64,000 bases of DNA from Chitinophagales bacterium (GTDB taxonomy: Bacteria > Bacteroidota > Bacteroidia > Chitinophagales > UBA10324): contig JACDDS010000005.1 in assembly GCA_013816805.1 (NCBI GenBank), positions 185,455-249,454 of the forward strand, in the 5' to 3' direction. Of this stretch, positions 28,580 to 37,362 are shown piece by piece. Each line of letters begins with the position of its first letter. Within the stretch, counting starts at the first letter, position 1. Below the pieces are notes generated by a model, which saw only the letters and a list, made by a program, of their open reading frames with translations, searched no databases and was not told where the DNA came from. Position numbers and translations under genes: made by a program.

Positions 28580-29131
28580 TTATTGTGAAGCGTGTTCCCT
28601 GATTTTAATAAGCGCAAAAATAGCGTAATTGATTATATCAAAAAGGTTTGCATCAATACCTTCCGAAGCCAGTGTTACACCTTCATTTTGCGAAATTTTG
28701 CGGATTCGCAAAACACGCATCATAATTAAATCTGTGAAAGAAGATAAAAGCATATTACGCCATGCCTCTCCGTAATCGTGATTTTTTGCAAGCATCAATT
28801 TTTTTGCCTCAGCAATTTTTTCATCATACCATTTTATAAGCTGACTATGATTTATCTCTTCCTCTATTTGTGCTCCAATCTGCAGGCGAATCAATGCAAT
28901 CACCGAATAATTCACAATCCCTATAAATTCACTGTCCATTTCTTCATCAATTTTTTTTTCTGCCAGGTGGTCAATAGTCCGTATCCGCTGCGCTTTAATA
29001 AATATCTGGTCTGCCAGTGATGCAAGCCGAAGAACCCTCCAGGACGTGCCGTAGTCATTGGATTTCTTTTCAAATACATTTCTACACTGCTCTATCGCCG
29101 CATCAAACTGCCGGCTGGTTTCACTTTCCAA
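28580..29131 (-). CDS. DUF1599 protein with internal duplication
   Basis: A 183-residue soluble protein made of two similar halves: DYGTSWRVLRLASLADQIFI with IVNYSVIALIRLQ, and DYGEAWRNMLLSSFTDLIMM with IINYAIFALIKI. Each half has the NDYG/HDYG-xxWR core of the DUF1599 family. The family is a predicted nucleotide-modification-associated domain; no activity is established. It is divergent from folP and lies next to the DoxX gene, a frequent Bacteroidota neighbourhood, though no functional link is known. Confidence 0.85.
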   Translation of the reverse strand: MESETSRQFDAAIEQCRNVFEKKSNDYGTSWRVLRLASLADQIFIKAQRIRTIDHLAEKKIDEEMDSEFIGIVNYSVIALIRLQIGAQIEEEINHSQLIKWYDEKIAEAKKLMLAKNHDYGEAWRNMLLSSFTDLIMMRVLRIRKISQNEGVTLASEGIDANLFDIINYAIFALIKIREHASQ

Positions 29132-29228
29132 GATTTACGGATATTTTTGAAGAACATTGCATTGCTGAGGAAGCAGAAGTAAATTCTGACATTCTAAATA
29201 TTTGGCGCGGATTTAAAACTAAAAAATA

Positions 29229-30095
29229 ATGGTTGCGAAAAATACAATCTTTTCACCTAAAACCACGCTCAATTGTAATGGGAAGTTACTTGATATTTCA
29301 TCACCCAAAATAATGGGAATCATTAACGTAACTCCTGACTCATTTTATGATGGAGGATTTATAAACAATGAAAAAGAATTATTGCTGCTTTCCGAAAAGA
29401 TGTTAAATGAAGGTGCTTCTATTCTTGATATAGGAGGAATTTCTACACGGCCAGGGGCAGATTCAATTAGTATAGAAGAGGAATTAAATCGTGTTATTTC
29501 ATCAATTTCTCTTATTAAAAAACAATTCCCGGGGGTGATCATTTCTATTGATACCTACCGGTCAAAAGTGGCTGAGGAAGCAATCATCCATGGCGCTTCA
29601 ATGGTTAACGATATTTCTGCGGGCTCATTTGATGCAAACCTTTTTGAGACAGTAGCCCGCTATAAAGTTCCTTATATACTCATGCACATGCAGGGAACTC
29701 CGCAGAGCATGCAGGAACAGCCGCATTATGAAGATGTAGTGATGGAGGTCTTTGAATTTTTTAAGCAAAAGATTTTTGAGCTAAATACGTTGGGCGTATA
29801 TGATTTGCTTATTGACCCCGGCTTTGGGTTTGGAAAAACGATAGCTCATAATTATCAGTTACTTAAACAGCTCTCTGTATTCCATGTTTTTGGTTATCCC
29901 ATTCTTGCAGGGCTTTCAAGAAAATCTATGATTTGTAAAGTTTTGAAAGTTGATCCGCCGAAAGCACTTCCTGGAACCATTGTATTAAACACCATAGCAC
30001 TTCTGCATGGTGCTACTATCTTAAGAGTGCATGATGTGAGGGAAGCGAAAGAAACTATTAAATTGATTGAAGCTATGAATAATGATGGTGTTTAA
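29229..30095 (+). CDS. folP: Dihydropteroate synthase
   Basis: A 288-residue TIM-barrel enzyme that joins p-aminobenzoate to the pterin pyrophosphate in folate synthesis. Seen: IMGIINVTPDSFYDGG, ILDIGGISTRPGA, ISIDTYRSKVAEEA, MVNDISAG, LMHMQGTP, LIDPGFGFGKT, GLSRKSMI and a C-terminal ILRVHDVREA. All pterin, phosphate and sulfonamide-site blocks are intact. It overlaps the diadenylate cyclase gene by 14 bp. folK lies elsewhere in this window (58968). Confidence 0.96.
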   Translation: MVAKNTIFSPKTTLNCNGKLLDISSPKIMGIINVTPDSFYDGGFINNEKELLLLSEKMLNEGASILDIGGISTRPGADSISIEEELNRVISSISLIKKQFPGVIISIDTYRSKVAEEAIIHGASMVNDISAGSFDANLFETVARYKVPYILMHMQGTPQSMQEQPHYEDVVMEVFEFFKQKIFELNTLGVYDLLIDPGFGFGKTIAHNYQLLKQLSVFHVFGYPILAGLSRKSMICKVLKVDPPKALPGTIVLNTIALLHGATILRVHDVREAKETIKLIEAMNNDGV

Positions 30096-30879
30096 AATCT
30101 TTACTTATGAAATTGGAATAATAGAAGTCATTGATTTGATTTTTGTTCTTATTCTATTGTATCAGTTGTACCGTCTTGTAAAAGGCACATTGGGCATTAA
30201 TATCTTTTTTGGAATGCTCATAATTTACTTCGCCTATATAGTTGCACGAATATTGAAACTGGAAGTGTTGTCGGGTATTTTGGGCCAGTTTGTGAATGCC
30301 GGTGTTATCGCTTTATTGATTGTTTTCCAGCCGGAAGTCAGAAGGTTTCTGCTTCAGATCGGGAAGGCAGGTGTAAGCGACCGGGGTAACTTATTTGATT
30401 TATTCAGAAAGCGAAACCAAAAACGTTCGCAGCAGCAGGAACAGGATATAATGGAGATTAATAATGCTGTACAACATTTTTCCGACACTAAAACGGGTGC
30501 ATTACTGGTTTTCTTTTCTGCCTTCAAATTGCACGATCTAAATAATGCGGGAGTTAAAATTAACGGTGATATATCAGCAAAGCTCCTGGAAAGTATTTTT
30601 GTAAAAACCAGTCCACTGCATGATGGAGCCGTTATTATTTCGAGAAATAAAATTGTTTTCGCAGGAACAGTTTTACCACTTTCAGAAAGTGCCGATGTTC
30701 CGGGACGTGCAGGTCTTCGTCACCGGGCAGCCATCGGAATTACAGAACATACGGATGCAATCGCTTTGATAGTATCAGAAGAAACAGGATATATTTCCTA
30801 TACCATAGATGGAAAAATAAAGACAAATATATCTGAGGACGAGATGCGCGCAATAATACGGGAGGCTGTAAAAGAATGA
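30082..30879 (+). CDS. cdaA: Membrane diadenylate cyclase CdaA (c-di-AMP synthase)
   Basis: A 265-residue protein: three N-terminal membrane helices (residues ~10-95; IFFGMLIIYFAYIVARIL, NAGVIALLIVFQPEVRRF) followed by a DAC domain. Catalytic blocks are SPLHDGAVIISRNKI (DGA) and GLRHRAAIGITE (RHR). It makes the second messenger c-di-AMP from two ATP. In Firmicutes cdaA is linked with glmM and controls wall and osmotic homeostasis; in Bacteroidota it commonly follows folP, as here with a 14-bp overlap. No YbbR/CdaR partner is adjacent. Confidence 0.95.
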   Translation: MMVFKIFTYEIGIIEVIDLIFVLILLYQLYRLVKGTLGINIFFGMLIIYFAYIVARILKLEVLSGILGQFVNAGVIALLIVFQPEVRRFLLQIGKAGVSDRGNLFDLFRKRNQKRSQQQEQDIMEINNAVQHFSDTKTGALLVFFSAFKLHDLNNAGVKINGDISAKLLESIFVKTSPLHDGAVIISRNKIVFAGTVLPLSESADVPGRAGLRHRAAIGITEHTDAIALIVSEETGYISYTIDGKIKTNISEDEMRAIIREAVKE

Positions 30880-30884
30880 ACTGA

Positions 30885-31424
30885 TCAAACAGGCCTAACG
30901 GTTGAATCCTGCTTTGATTTTTCCTGTATTTCTTTTAAAATCTCATCTGGAGTTTTACCCAAATTTTGAATTTCCAATTGTACATCCCTTGTTACTTTCG
31001 GATTGATGTTTGAATACTTACTAAGATATAGCTGATATTTTTCTTTTGCTTTATTAAGGTTGTTTAAAACATTGGCGTATAAAAATCCCTGTAAAAAAAC
31101 CGCATTAGGTGCTTCTTTTGAACTGGGGTATTTTTGATATACCTGCTCCAGTGTTGTTAGAGATTTGGCGAAGCTGCGTTGTTTTTCATAAATTACTGCC
31201 AGCTGGAAAAGATATTTGGATGCGAGTGAATCCTTTGAATAGAATTGTACAAACCGATTAATCGATTCCTCCGTTTTTTGAGTTCTGGCTGAATCGATGG
31301 TACCGTTCTCTAAATATTTATTTACTGAATCTATAGAAGCATTGATCTGAACCACCTCTTTTTCTCTCGCCCGTTCACAGCTTATAAAAAGACTTAATAC
31401 CAATAAAAATAAAAACGTGCGCAT
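30885..31424 (-). CDS. Lipoprotein with TPR-like repeats
   Basis: 179 residues with a lipobox (FLFLLVLSLFISC, Cys at ~16), so probably lipid-anchored. The mature part is helical with tetratricopeptide-like units (ASKYLFQLAVIYEKQRSFAKS, APNAVFLQGFLYANVLNNLN). It resembles the YbgF/BamD-like TPR lipoproteins in layout, but no specific family is certain. It is convergent with cdaA, 6 bp apart. Confidence 0.75.
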   Translation of the reverse strand: MRTFLFLLVLSLFISCERAREKEVVQINASIDSVNKYLENGTIDSARTQKTEESINRFVQFYSKDSLASKYLFQLAVIYEKQRSFAKSLTTLEQVYQKYPSSKEAPNAVFLQGFLYANVLNNLNKAKEKYQLYLSKYSNINPKVTRDVQLEIQNLGKTPDEILKEIQEKSKQDSTVRPV

Positions 31425-31524
31425 TCTTTTTATTGCAAACCTAATTCAATATAAAATAAACTCAAAAGGCAGTTCGCATTGTAATTACGTAAACAGTTAA
31501 TTTGCCTTCATAAATTTAAACAAG

Positions 31525-32799
31525 GTGAAATTTTTTTTGTCTTTATTACTACTGTGCCTTTCAGCTTATGGATCAGCGCAAAACAGCTGTTTCAGATTTG
31601 CCACCATGGAAGATATCATTATAGATTCATCTAAGAAGGTTGTTTGCAAATCCTGTAACCTGTACCAGACTTATGTTCCGGATACCCTTCATCCCGAATT
31701 AACGCCTGAACGCGTGGTCCGTATAAATGTTCATGTAATTCAGGATGCAAAAGGAAAACAAAATTTTTCAGAGGATGAGGGCCGCCTATGGGTAAAGCAG
31801 ATGGTTGACAACGCTAATGGACGATTGTCTAAAAATCAAAAAATGAATTTACCTGCTGGTAATACCACGGCTGTTTTGCCTGTTCCCTATCGTTATCAGA
31901 TTACAGGTGAGCCCGGATCAACAGGTGATGATGGAATCTATTTTCATCGTGACGATACTCTTTTTTCAATGAATAAAAAAGGAAAATATAATGTGTACAT
32001 ACCATATCAATATGAAAAATACGGCATTCAGAAAGGGCATGTAATCAACATTTTTTTAATTGAGCATGACCCTGACAGTTTAAAAAGCCATACCTACCGC
32101 GCTACTAATGATGGAATTGGAACCGGCCCATGGGCTAAAATTGTCGGCAGCTACTATCTGTGGAAACATCCGAGCGGAGTAAATGCACAGGGTGATTCTA
32201 TACGTTTTGACTTCTGGAACGCTGCGGCCCTGTTAAACCATGAATTGGGTCATTGCCTGGGTTTATCCCATACCTGGAACAATAATGATGGCTGCGATGA
32301 CACACCTCTGAACCCGGGATGCTGGAACTTTGGCAATCCTCCATGCGATCATGTTTCAAATAATGTAATGGATTATAATGCTTACCAGAATTCTTTTACT
32401 CCCTGCCAATTAGGTAAGGAATGCTATAATTTTTCAAAGGATGGTACACAGCGCAACATGCTCGTACAGGATTGGTGTCACTATGATTCCTCCAGGACTA
32501 TTACTATCAAAGCTAATGACAGCGTAGAATGGAAAAAATCTATTGATCTTTTTGGAGATCTTATACTCTTAAGAGGATCCACTTTAATTATGCATTGCCC
32601 GGTATCTATGCCTCCCGGATCCAAAATAATTTTACAAGGTAAATCGAAGCTGATTTTAGATGACTGTCAGCTTACCTCGCGATGTCCTGATAGCAGGTGG
32701 AGTGGGATTATTTTCCCAAAGAGGAAAAAAAATCAACCAATAATAATTTTAAAAAATGGATCAACTATTGAAAAAGCTGAACACTATTCAACTCAATAA
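31525..32799 (+). CDS. Secreted M43-type zinc metalloprotease, probably C-terminally truncated
   Basis: A signal peptide (FFLSLLLLCLSAYGSAQ; GTG start) precedes a metzincin domain with HELGHCLGLSHTW (HExxHxxGxxH, third His ligand) and the Met-turn NNVMDYN. Cys residues between them (CDDTPLNPGC) fit the pappalysin-like M43 family. After the protease come ~100 residues of beta-strand repeats (IDLFGDLILLRGSTLIMHC...). Relatives usually continue into more beta-helix and a T9SS sorting domain. Here the frame stops at 32799, only 18 bp before the end of an IS481-like element, so loss of the 3' end by that insertion is likely. The catalytic part is complete. Confidence 0.82.
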   Translation: MKFFLSLLLLCLSAYGSAQNSCFRFATMEDIIIDSSKKVVCKSCNLYQTYVPDTLHPELTPERVVRINVHVIQDAKGKQNFSEDEGRLWVKQMVDNANGRLSKNQKMNLPAGNTTAVLPVPYRYQITGEPGSTGDDGIYFHRDDTLFSMNKKGKYNVYIPYQYEKYGIQKGHVINIFLIEHDPDSLKSHTYRATNDGIGTGPWAKIVGSYYLWKHPSGVNAQGDSIRFDFWNAAALLNHELGHCLGLSHTWNNNDGCDDTPLNPGCWNFGNPPCDHVSNNVMDYNAYQNSFTPCQLGKECYNFSKDGTQRNMLVQDWCHYDSSRTITIKANDSVEWKKSIDLFGDLILLRGSTLIMHCPVSMPPGSKIILQGKSKLILDDCQLTSRCPDSRWSGIIFPKRKKNQPIIILKNGSTIEKAEHYSTQ

Positions 32800-32820
32800 T
32801 TTGTAATCACTACTATTTAA

Positions 32821-32835
32821 TCTGACAGACAGTGG
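32821..32835 (+). repeat. Left terminal inverted repeat of the IS-like element
   Basis: The sequence TCTGACAGACAGTGG matches the right end at 13 of the first 15 positions when that is read on the other strand. TTAA precedes it. Just inside is a hairpin (32851-32879) with 12-nt arms, TGTGGAAAACGC and GCGTTTACCACA, and one mismatch. Confidence 0.6.
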
Positions 32836-32900
32836 ACTTTTTTTGTTGGATGTGGAAAACGCGAACAGCGTTTACCACATCATAATAATAGTAAAAAATC

Positions 32901-32975
32901 ATGATGAAGATTTTTCAAATTGTTTTTATCCAGCTCCTTATCTGTTGCAAGAGTTTTACTATCGATAAAAATTAG
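32901..32975 (+). pseudogene. Orphan signal-peptide fragment
   Basis: A 24-codon frame starting ATGATG encodes MMKIFQIVFIQLLICCK plus a few residues and then stops. It has the look of the first codons of an exported lipoprotein or secreted protein, with nothing following in any frame. It lies inside the IS-like element, so it may be the severed 5' end of another gene. Chance is possible. Confidence 0.25.
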
Positions 32976-33102
32976 CAATGGTGTTTTGCCAAAGCAGTAT
33001 CTGCCACTGTGTGGTCGCTGAGTGTTATAAAACTTTATGTACTACTGCCCAAATGATCAACGTTCTATTAAGTTTTTTGAATCAATAAGCGCAAAGGGAG
33101 AA

Positions 33103-34421
33103 TTATTCTAGAATCATTTTTTGAATTCCATAAAGTGTTCCCTGTTCAACAGTTACCAGGTACATCCCCTTTGATAAATTACTCACATCCATTTCACGGG
33201 TAAAAGATTTACCGGTTTTACTAAACGATTGCTCATATACTTTTTCACCAAGCATATCTGTTAACGAAATCTTCAACATATTCTCATTCGCATTTGCCAA
33301 TTGAATGATTACATGTTCTGTTGCAGGGTTCGGATACAAAATGAGAGATGCCTGCGAATTCGAGATTGCATTAATTCCAACAGGATCACCTGCATACTTA
33401 TAAAGTCCCTTTGAGGGATCTCCTCCATTGAATCCCCCTGCCCATCCAGTCGTGGTGTTTAAAAAACTCAAACAAATCATTGAATTGTGTCCATTTCGAT
33501 CCACGTAGTTCCGTGGTCCGTACTATATGAAGAACCGGGTTCATCATCGAAATAGAAGAGCAAGTTCCACTCGCAGGTAATAATCGTATTTGTTTCAGGT
33601 ATAGCTTCAGCAGAAAAGCCACGAGGATTGCCTGTGTAACTTGCACTGTTCCACGTGAGCCCGCCGTCTGCAGTTATCTTAAATTCATCGATATCAATGG
33701 CTATGCCATTATTTTCATCCGTAAAAGCGATATCCCAAACTAAGCTCATCCCTGTAATGGCGGCAGTCCATGTATAACCTTTGTCTGTGGATTTATACAC
33801 TCTTCCCAATTGTGTACCAAACCAAATTGTATTGCCGGTAACCCAGTAATCTTCACTAATTCCAACCTCACCGCTAAGAGAAGGAGAAATGTTAACTTCA
33901 GGAACACGCACCCAGTTATCTCCGCCATCAATAGTTGTATAAATTTCAAAATAACCACCATTGGGATCACCCATACAGAACCCGCTGTCAGTCGAAAACA
34001 TATGTACAACATTGGGAAAACCTGAGGGCGCTGCAAATTTGGCTGTTGTTTGATGTTCCCACGTTATCCCCCCATCAGCAGTGTGAAAGATTCCTCCCCC
34101 ACCAGTGATAGAATACATGGCAACCCATGCTTCATCTGCGCTAATAGCTGAAATATTGGAAAATGAATGGTTCGCTGCATCGGGATTGGTTATTGTTCCT
34201 GCGATCCAATTAGTACCATCTAAAGTGCGCGTAAAGTCAAGCGTTTCCACATACGAATAAAAATCTTCACTATTCGCGACCGCCCATGCTGTAGAAGCAT
34301 CAATTGCTTCTATATCCTGAATCCTGAGATCAGCGGTGAAACCTGTTCCAACTTCAATCCATTGGGCCTTAAGAAAATAGGGGAGCGGGAGGATGAGAAT
34401 GAAAAGTAAAATCTTTTTCAT
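33103..34421 (-). pseudogene. Secreted BNR/YCF48-like propeller protein with T9SS domain, frameshifted
   Basis: Two overlapping frames form one gene. The first (34421-33477, 314 residues) has a signal peptide (ILLFILILPLPYFLKAQ) and sialidase-type repeats: HTADGGITWEHQT, TTIDGGDNWVRVP, KSTDKGYTWTAAI, ITADGGLTWNSAS, STDHGTTWIEMDT. It stops while the propeller is still running. The other frame (33504-33103) resumes with SFLNTTTGWAGGFNGG and ends in a T9SS domain (ILYPNPATEHVII ... GIQKMILE). The shift lies around 33477-33500. Together they give a ~430-residue exported protein of the photosystem-stability-factor-like type. It is a true pseudogene or carries a sequencing error. Confidence 0.8.
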
Positions 34422-34463
34422 AAAACGAGAGTTTTTTTAAAAAAAAATATTAAATTAATTATT

Positions 34464-34694
34464 TTATAGATAGTTGATCAGCAAAATCCTATTTACACGG
34501 TTTTTAACAATAGGTTTACTGCGGCTGATCTCCTGAAGGGCGGCTTCTCCTCCGCTATCGTACAGTTGCTTTAGCCGGTAGAAACTATCACGGCTATAAC
34601 CCATTACTTTGCAAGCTTCTGATACGTTACCTAGCTTTTGGCCTAACTTGATGAGTCCTAATTTGCTTTTTACTAACTTGGTTTCAGTTTTCAT
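34464..34694 (-). pseudogene. IS481-family transposase, N-terminal fragment
   Basis: 76 codons. The first ~68 match the N-terminal helix-turn-helix of IS481-type transposases, with the typical [20 protein letters not shown] and [14 protein letters not shown]. After KNRV the sequence loses similarity and stops. The whole DDE catalytic domain is missing, so it cannot transpose. It marks the right part of the IS-like element. Confidence 0.8.
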
Positions 34695-34743
34695 TTCTGA
34701 CAGTTTTGGGGTTAATTAATGTTTTTAGTAAACTCTAAATTAA

Positions 34744-34758
34744 TCCCTGCCTGTCAGA
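34744..34758 (-). repeat. Right terminal inverted repeat of the IS-like element
   Basis: Read leftward from 34758: TCTGACAGGCAGGGA. TTAA flanks it on the outside (34759-34762), as at the left end. The transposase ATG lies ~50 bp inside. Confidence 0.6.
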
Positions 34759-34891
34759 TTAAATTGTGGCTTTTACAAATAATTAATACCTAAAGCTATT
34801 GATTAAATTTCTGGTGACTTCAACCGGCGTTTGTACAGGTGAATGGAATAAAAATAACCTTTCATCTCAAGAATAAATTCCCCTGCAATAA

Positions 34892-37117
34892 TTATTTAAT
34901 AACATGAAATGCCTGGCTAATAATGCTGTCATTATCCTTTATCGACACAAAGTATTCTCCTCCGTTTTTTATCTTTTTACAGTCCAAATTATATTCAAAA
35001 CTGCCTCCTAAGCAGGGAACTGTTGCAGTGAATATCAGCTGGCCTAATGCATTTACTATCCTCAGATCAGCAGTGGTTGTTTTATAGTTGCTGAAGTTTC
35101 CGCTAATATTTACAGTTGTAAAAGCTGGGTTTGGACTGACTATAATTTGGTCGTCCTCAGCTTCCCTTTCATTAATTAGTTTTGACATTTCAATATTCGA
35201 TAAATCACAGGAAATTAAAGTTTCCTTAATGGTATCTCCATATTGAGTGCGAAGCTGTGCCATCTGATCCCGGTATTGCTGAATCACTGTTTGAAGTTCG
35301 CTTTTTTTGATAAGATTGATGAGCTCCAAAGAATCATTCCGAATATCAAAGAATTCTTCAGTTATCTGATTGCATCCATATTTAACGTACTTATACTGGC
35401 TGTCACGAACACTCCGAATCCAGGGCATGGTGGGGAAATTTGCAGTTGAATAAAGGTATTCATACATCACATTATTTCTTGATAATTCACCTGTGGCAAG
35501 CTTTCTCAAGGAAATTCCATCAAAGTGAAAAGTATCCTCAATGCCTGCCGCTTCCAGGATGGTAGGAGCAACATCAATGTTTAGAGAAACCTTATCATTA
35601 ACAACGGTAGAGTCGCCAAACCATACAGGATAACGCACCCAAAGTGGAGTACGAATTGATTCTTCATAAGGAAAAATCTTTTGATTTAATCCATGTTCTC
35701 CAATAATACGGCCATTATCACTGGTTATAATAATTAGCGTATTGTCAAGAATACCCTTTGCCTCCAATGTTTCCCTGATTCGTTTAACACTGCTGTCCAC
35801 ACCTGCTACGCATTGGTAATAGTGACGGGTTGTTGCATCAACCGAATCTTGCCGCAAAAAAAATACCTCGGGCAAAACATACAGAAACGACGGGTAATTT
35901 ATAGTATACCGGTCCAGATTTCCTTTAACAGGCATCACATCATTTTCAAAAGAATTGGCGTATTGTGTCTGGGGCTGAATTGGATCGTGTGGAGCATTAT
36001 AAGCAACCCACAAAAAGAAATTACCGGCAGTTCTGTTAATTACTGCAACGGCAGAATCAGTGATAACATCTGTGCTATGTCCTGAAATCTTTTTAGATAT
36101 ACCATTACAATTAAAGGTTTTGTTAAAATAGCTGCCCCCGGAAGTAGTAGCAAGCCAATAATCCCATCCTTCAACCGGGTTCATGGACATGTGGTATTTA
36201 CCCACCATAGCAGTATAGTAACCCTGCTGGCTTAAAATAATGGGAAGTGTTGGAATTCCCACATCAATGTCATCCTGCAGATCTATTGCACCATGATGGT
36301 GAGGATAAAGGCCGGTTAGAAGCGAGGATCTGGCAGGAACGCATAATGAGCAGGTAACATAATTATCTTCAAAAGCAGCGCCCTCGTGGCAAATGCGATC
36401 TATAGACGGTGTATGAAAAAAAGAAGGAGCATGCTGACAACTATATGTATTAATTCGTGCATCATCCATTAACAGTACAATAATATTAGGCTTGGACGGC
36501 GTCTGATTACTGCATGGAGTTGTGGTGAAAGTATCCGTTTTTGTCCAGTTCCCCGCAGTATCCACACATCCACAAACCTGATAATTGTAAGTGGAATCTG
36601 ATAGCAACGGTTGCAGATTAACCTGCATTGCACTACCACACACAATATAGTTCCAGGTAACTGTATTATTTATTTTATACCGCACCTGGAAATTACCGGA
36701 AGGGCAACCCTGCCAGGAAATTTGAGCACTCGCAGAATCAACACTAATCACCAATACATTTTCCGGTAAGGAACAGGAGGACGTAATGATTTTTTTTGCA
36801 GCATATTTACTTTTTTGATTAGATGGATATTTTGCGGCTACTTTTAATGTATATCCTTTAGATGCATCTAATCCTGTAAAAGTATAGAAGGTATTTAATG
36901 CTACATCTACAGGTGGCGATTGGGTTAAACCATCCGGCTTGTATCGTACCTCATAACCAATAGCAGTAGGTTGGGGACTCCAACTTAGCTTACCCGAACA
37001 ACTTTTGATGTTGGATACGCTTAGGTTGGTTGGCTTGGGTGTCTGTGCATGTACTTCAGAGGTAATATATAAAAAGTAAATGCAACAAATAATAATGGAT
37101 TGATGATGGGATTTCAT
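34892..37117 (-). CDS. Secreted sulfatase with FN3 domains and T9SS sorting domain (copy 1)
   Basis: 741 residues. A signal peptide (~1-24) is followed by two fibronectin-III-like domains (~27-115 and ~118-200), a sulfatase domain (~209-640) and a T9SS C-terminal domain (~660-741; VSPNPAFTTVNISG ... GEYFVSIKDN). The sulfatase signature SLCVPARSSLLTGLYPHHHG holds Cys259, which is converted to formylglycine in active enzymes; NIIVLLMDDAR gives the metal-site Asp pair and TSDNGRIIGEHG the late ligands. It probably removes sulfate from an external polysaccharide or sterol. No maturase gene lies nearby. Its neighbour is a close paralogue. Confidence 0.92.
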   Translation of the reverse strand: MKSHHQSIIICCIYFLYITSEVHAQTPKPTNLSVSNIKSCSGKLSWSPQPTAIGYEVRYKPDGLTQSPPVDVALNTFYTFTGLDASKGYTLKVAAKYPSNQKSKYAAKKIITSSCSLPENVLVISVDSASAQISWQGCPSGNFQVRYKINNTVTWNYIVCGSAMQVNLQPLLSDSTYNYQVCGCVDTAGNWTKTDTFTTTPCSNQTPSKPNIIVLLMDDARINTYSCQHAPSFFHTPSIDRICHEGAAFEDNYVTCSLCVPARSSLLTGLYPHHHGAIDLQDDIDVGIPTLPIILSQQGYYTAMVGKYHMSMNPVEGWDYWLATTSGGSYFNKTFNCNGISKKISGHSTDVITDSAVAVINRTAGNFFLWVAYNAPHDPIQPQTQYANSFENDVMPVKGNLDRYTINYPSFLYVLPEVFFLRQDSVDATTRHYYQCVAGVDSSVKRIRETLEAKGILDNTLIIITSDNGRIIGEHGLNQKIFPYEESIRTPLWVRYPVWFGDSTVVNDKVSLNIDVAPTILEAAGIEDTFHFDGISLRKLATGELSRNNVMYEYLYSTANFPTMPWIRSVRDSQYKYVKYGCNQITEEFFDIRNDSLELINLIKKSELQTVIQQYRDQMAQLRTQYGDTIKETLISCDLSNIEMSKLINEREAEDDQIIVSPNPAFTTVNISGNFSNYKTTTADLRIVNALGQLIFTATVPCLGGSFEYNLDCKKIKNGGEYFVSIKDNDSIISQAFHVIK

Positions 37118-37362
37118 GGAGGTATAATATTTATAGGATAATTGTGTTTTTCAATATTTAAAGTAACTCGACCCCAAAAGGAGAATTACAAATAATCGAT
37201 AGAGCAGGTCTTTTATAATACGAAGAGCCAATTAACATATACGAACAAGTAAATATTAGCTCCTGACATGCTGATAAATCTGCTCTATGTGCAAGCAGGA
37301 ATTTACATGATAAATCCTTTTACTTTTTTTTATAAGAATGATCCTGAATAAATATATTTCAG

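Larger units (their letters stand above)
32817..34762. mobile_element. IS481-like element remnant enclosing a T9SS gene
   Basis: Inverted ends TCTGACAGaCAGtGG (32821 rightward) and TCTGACAGgCAGGG (34758 leftward) face each other, each bordered by TTAA, a possible target duplication. The transposase N-terminus begins 64 bp inside the right end and is broken off after about 68 residues. The remaining ~1.6 kb is a frameshifted secreted-protein gene plus about 280 bp of noncoding DNA. Normal IS481 elements are ~1.1-1.4 kb and filled by the transposase, so this is a derivative that gained the passenger or that was itself inserted into. Confidence 0.6.

Noticed and set aside
33398..33646. 82-residue leftward frame bridging the two halves of the propeller gene
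   Set aside because: It is the third frame across the frameshift point and shows neither repeats nor sorting-domain similarity.
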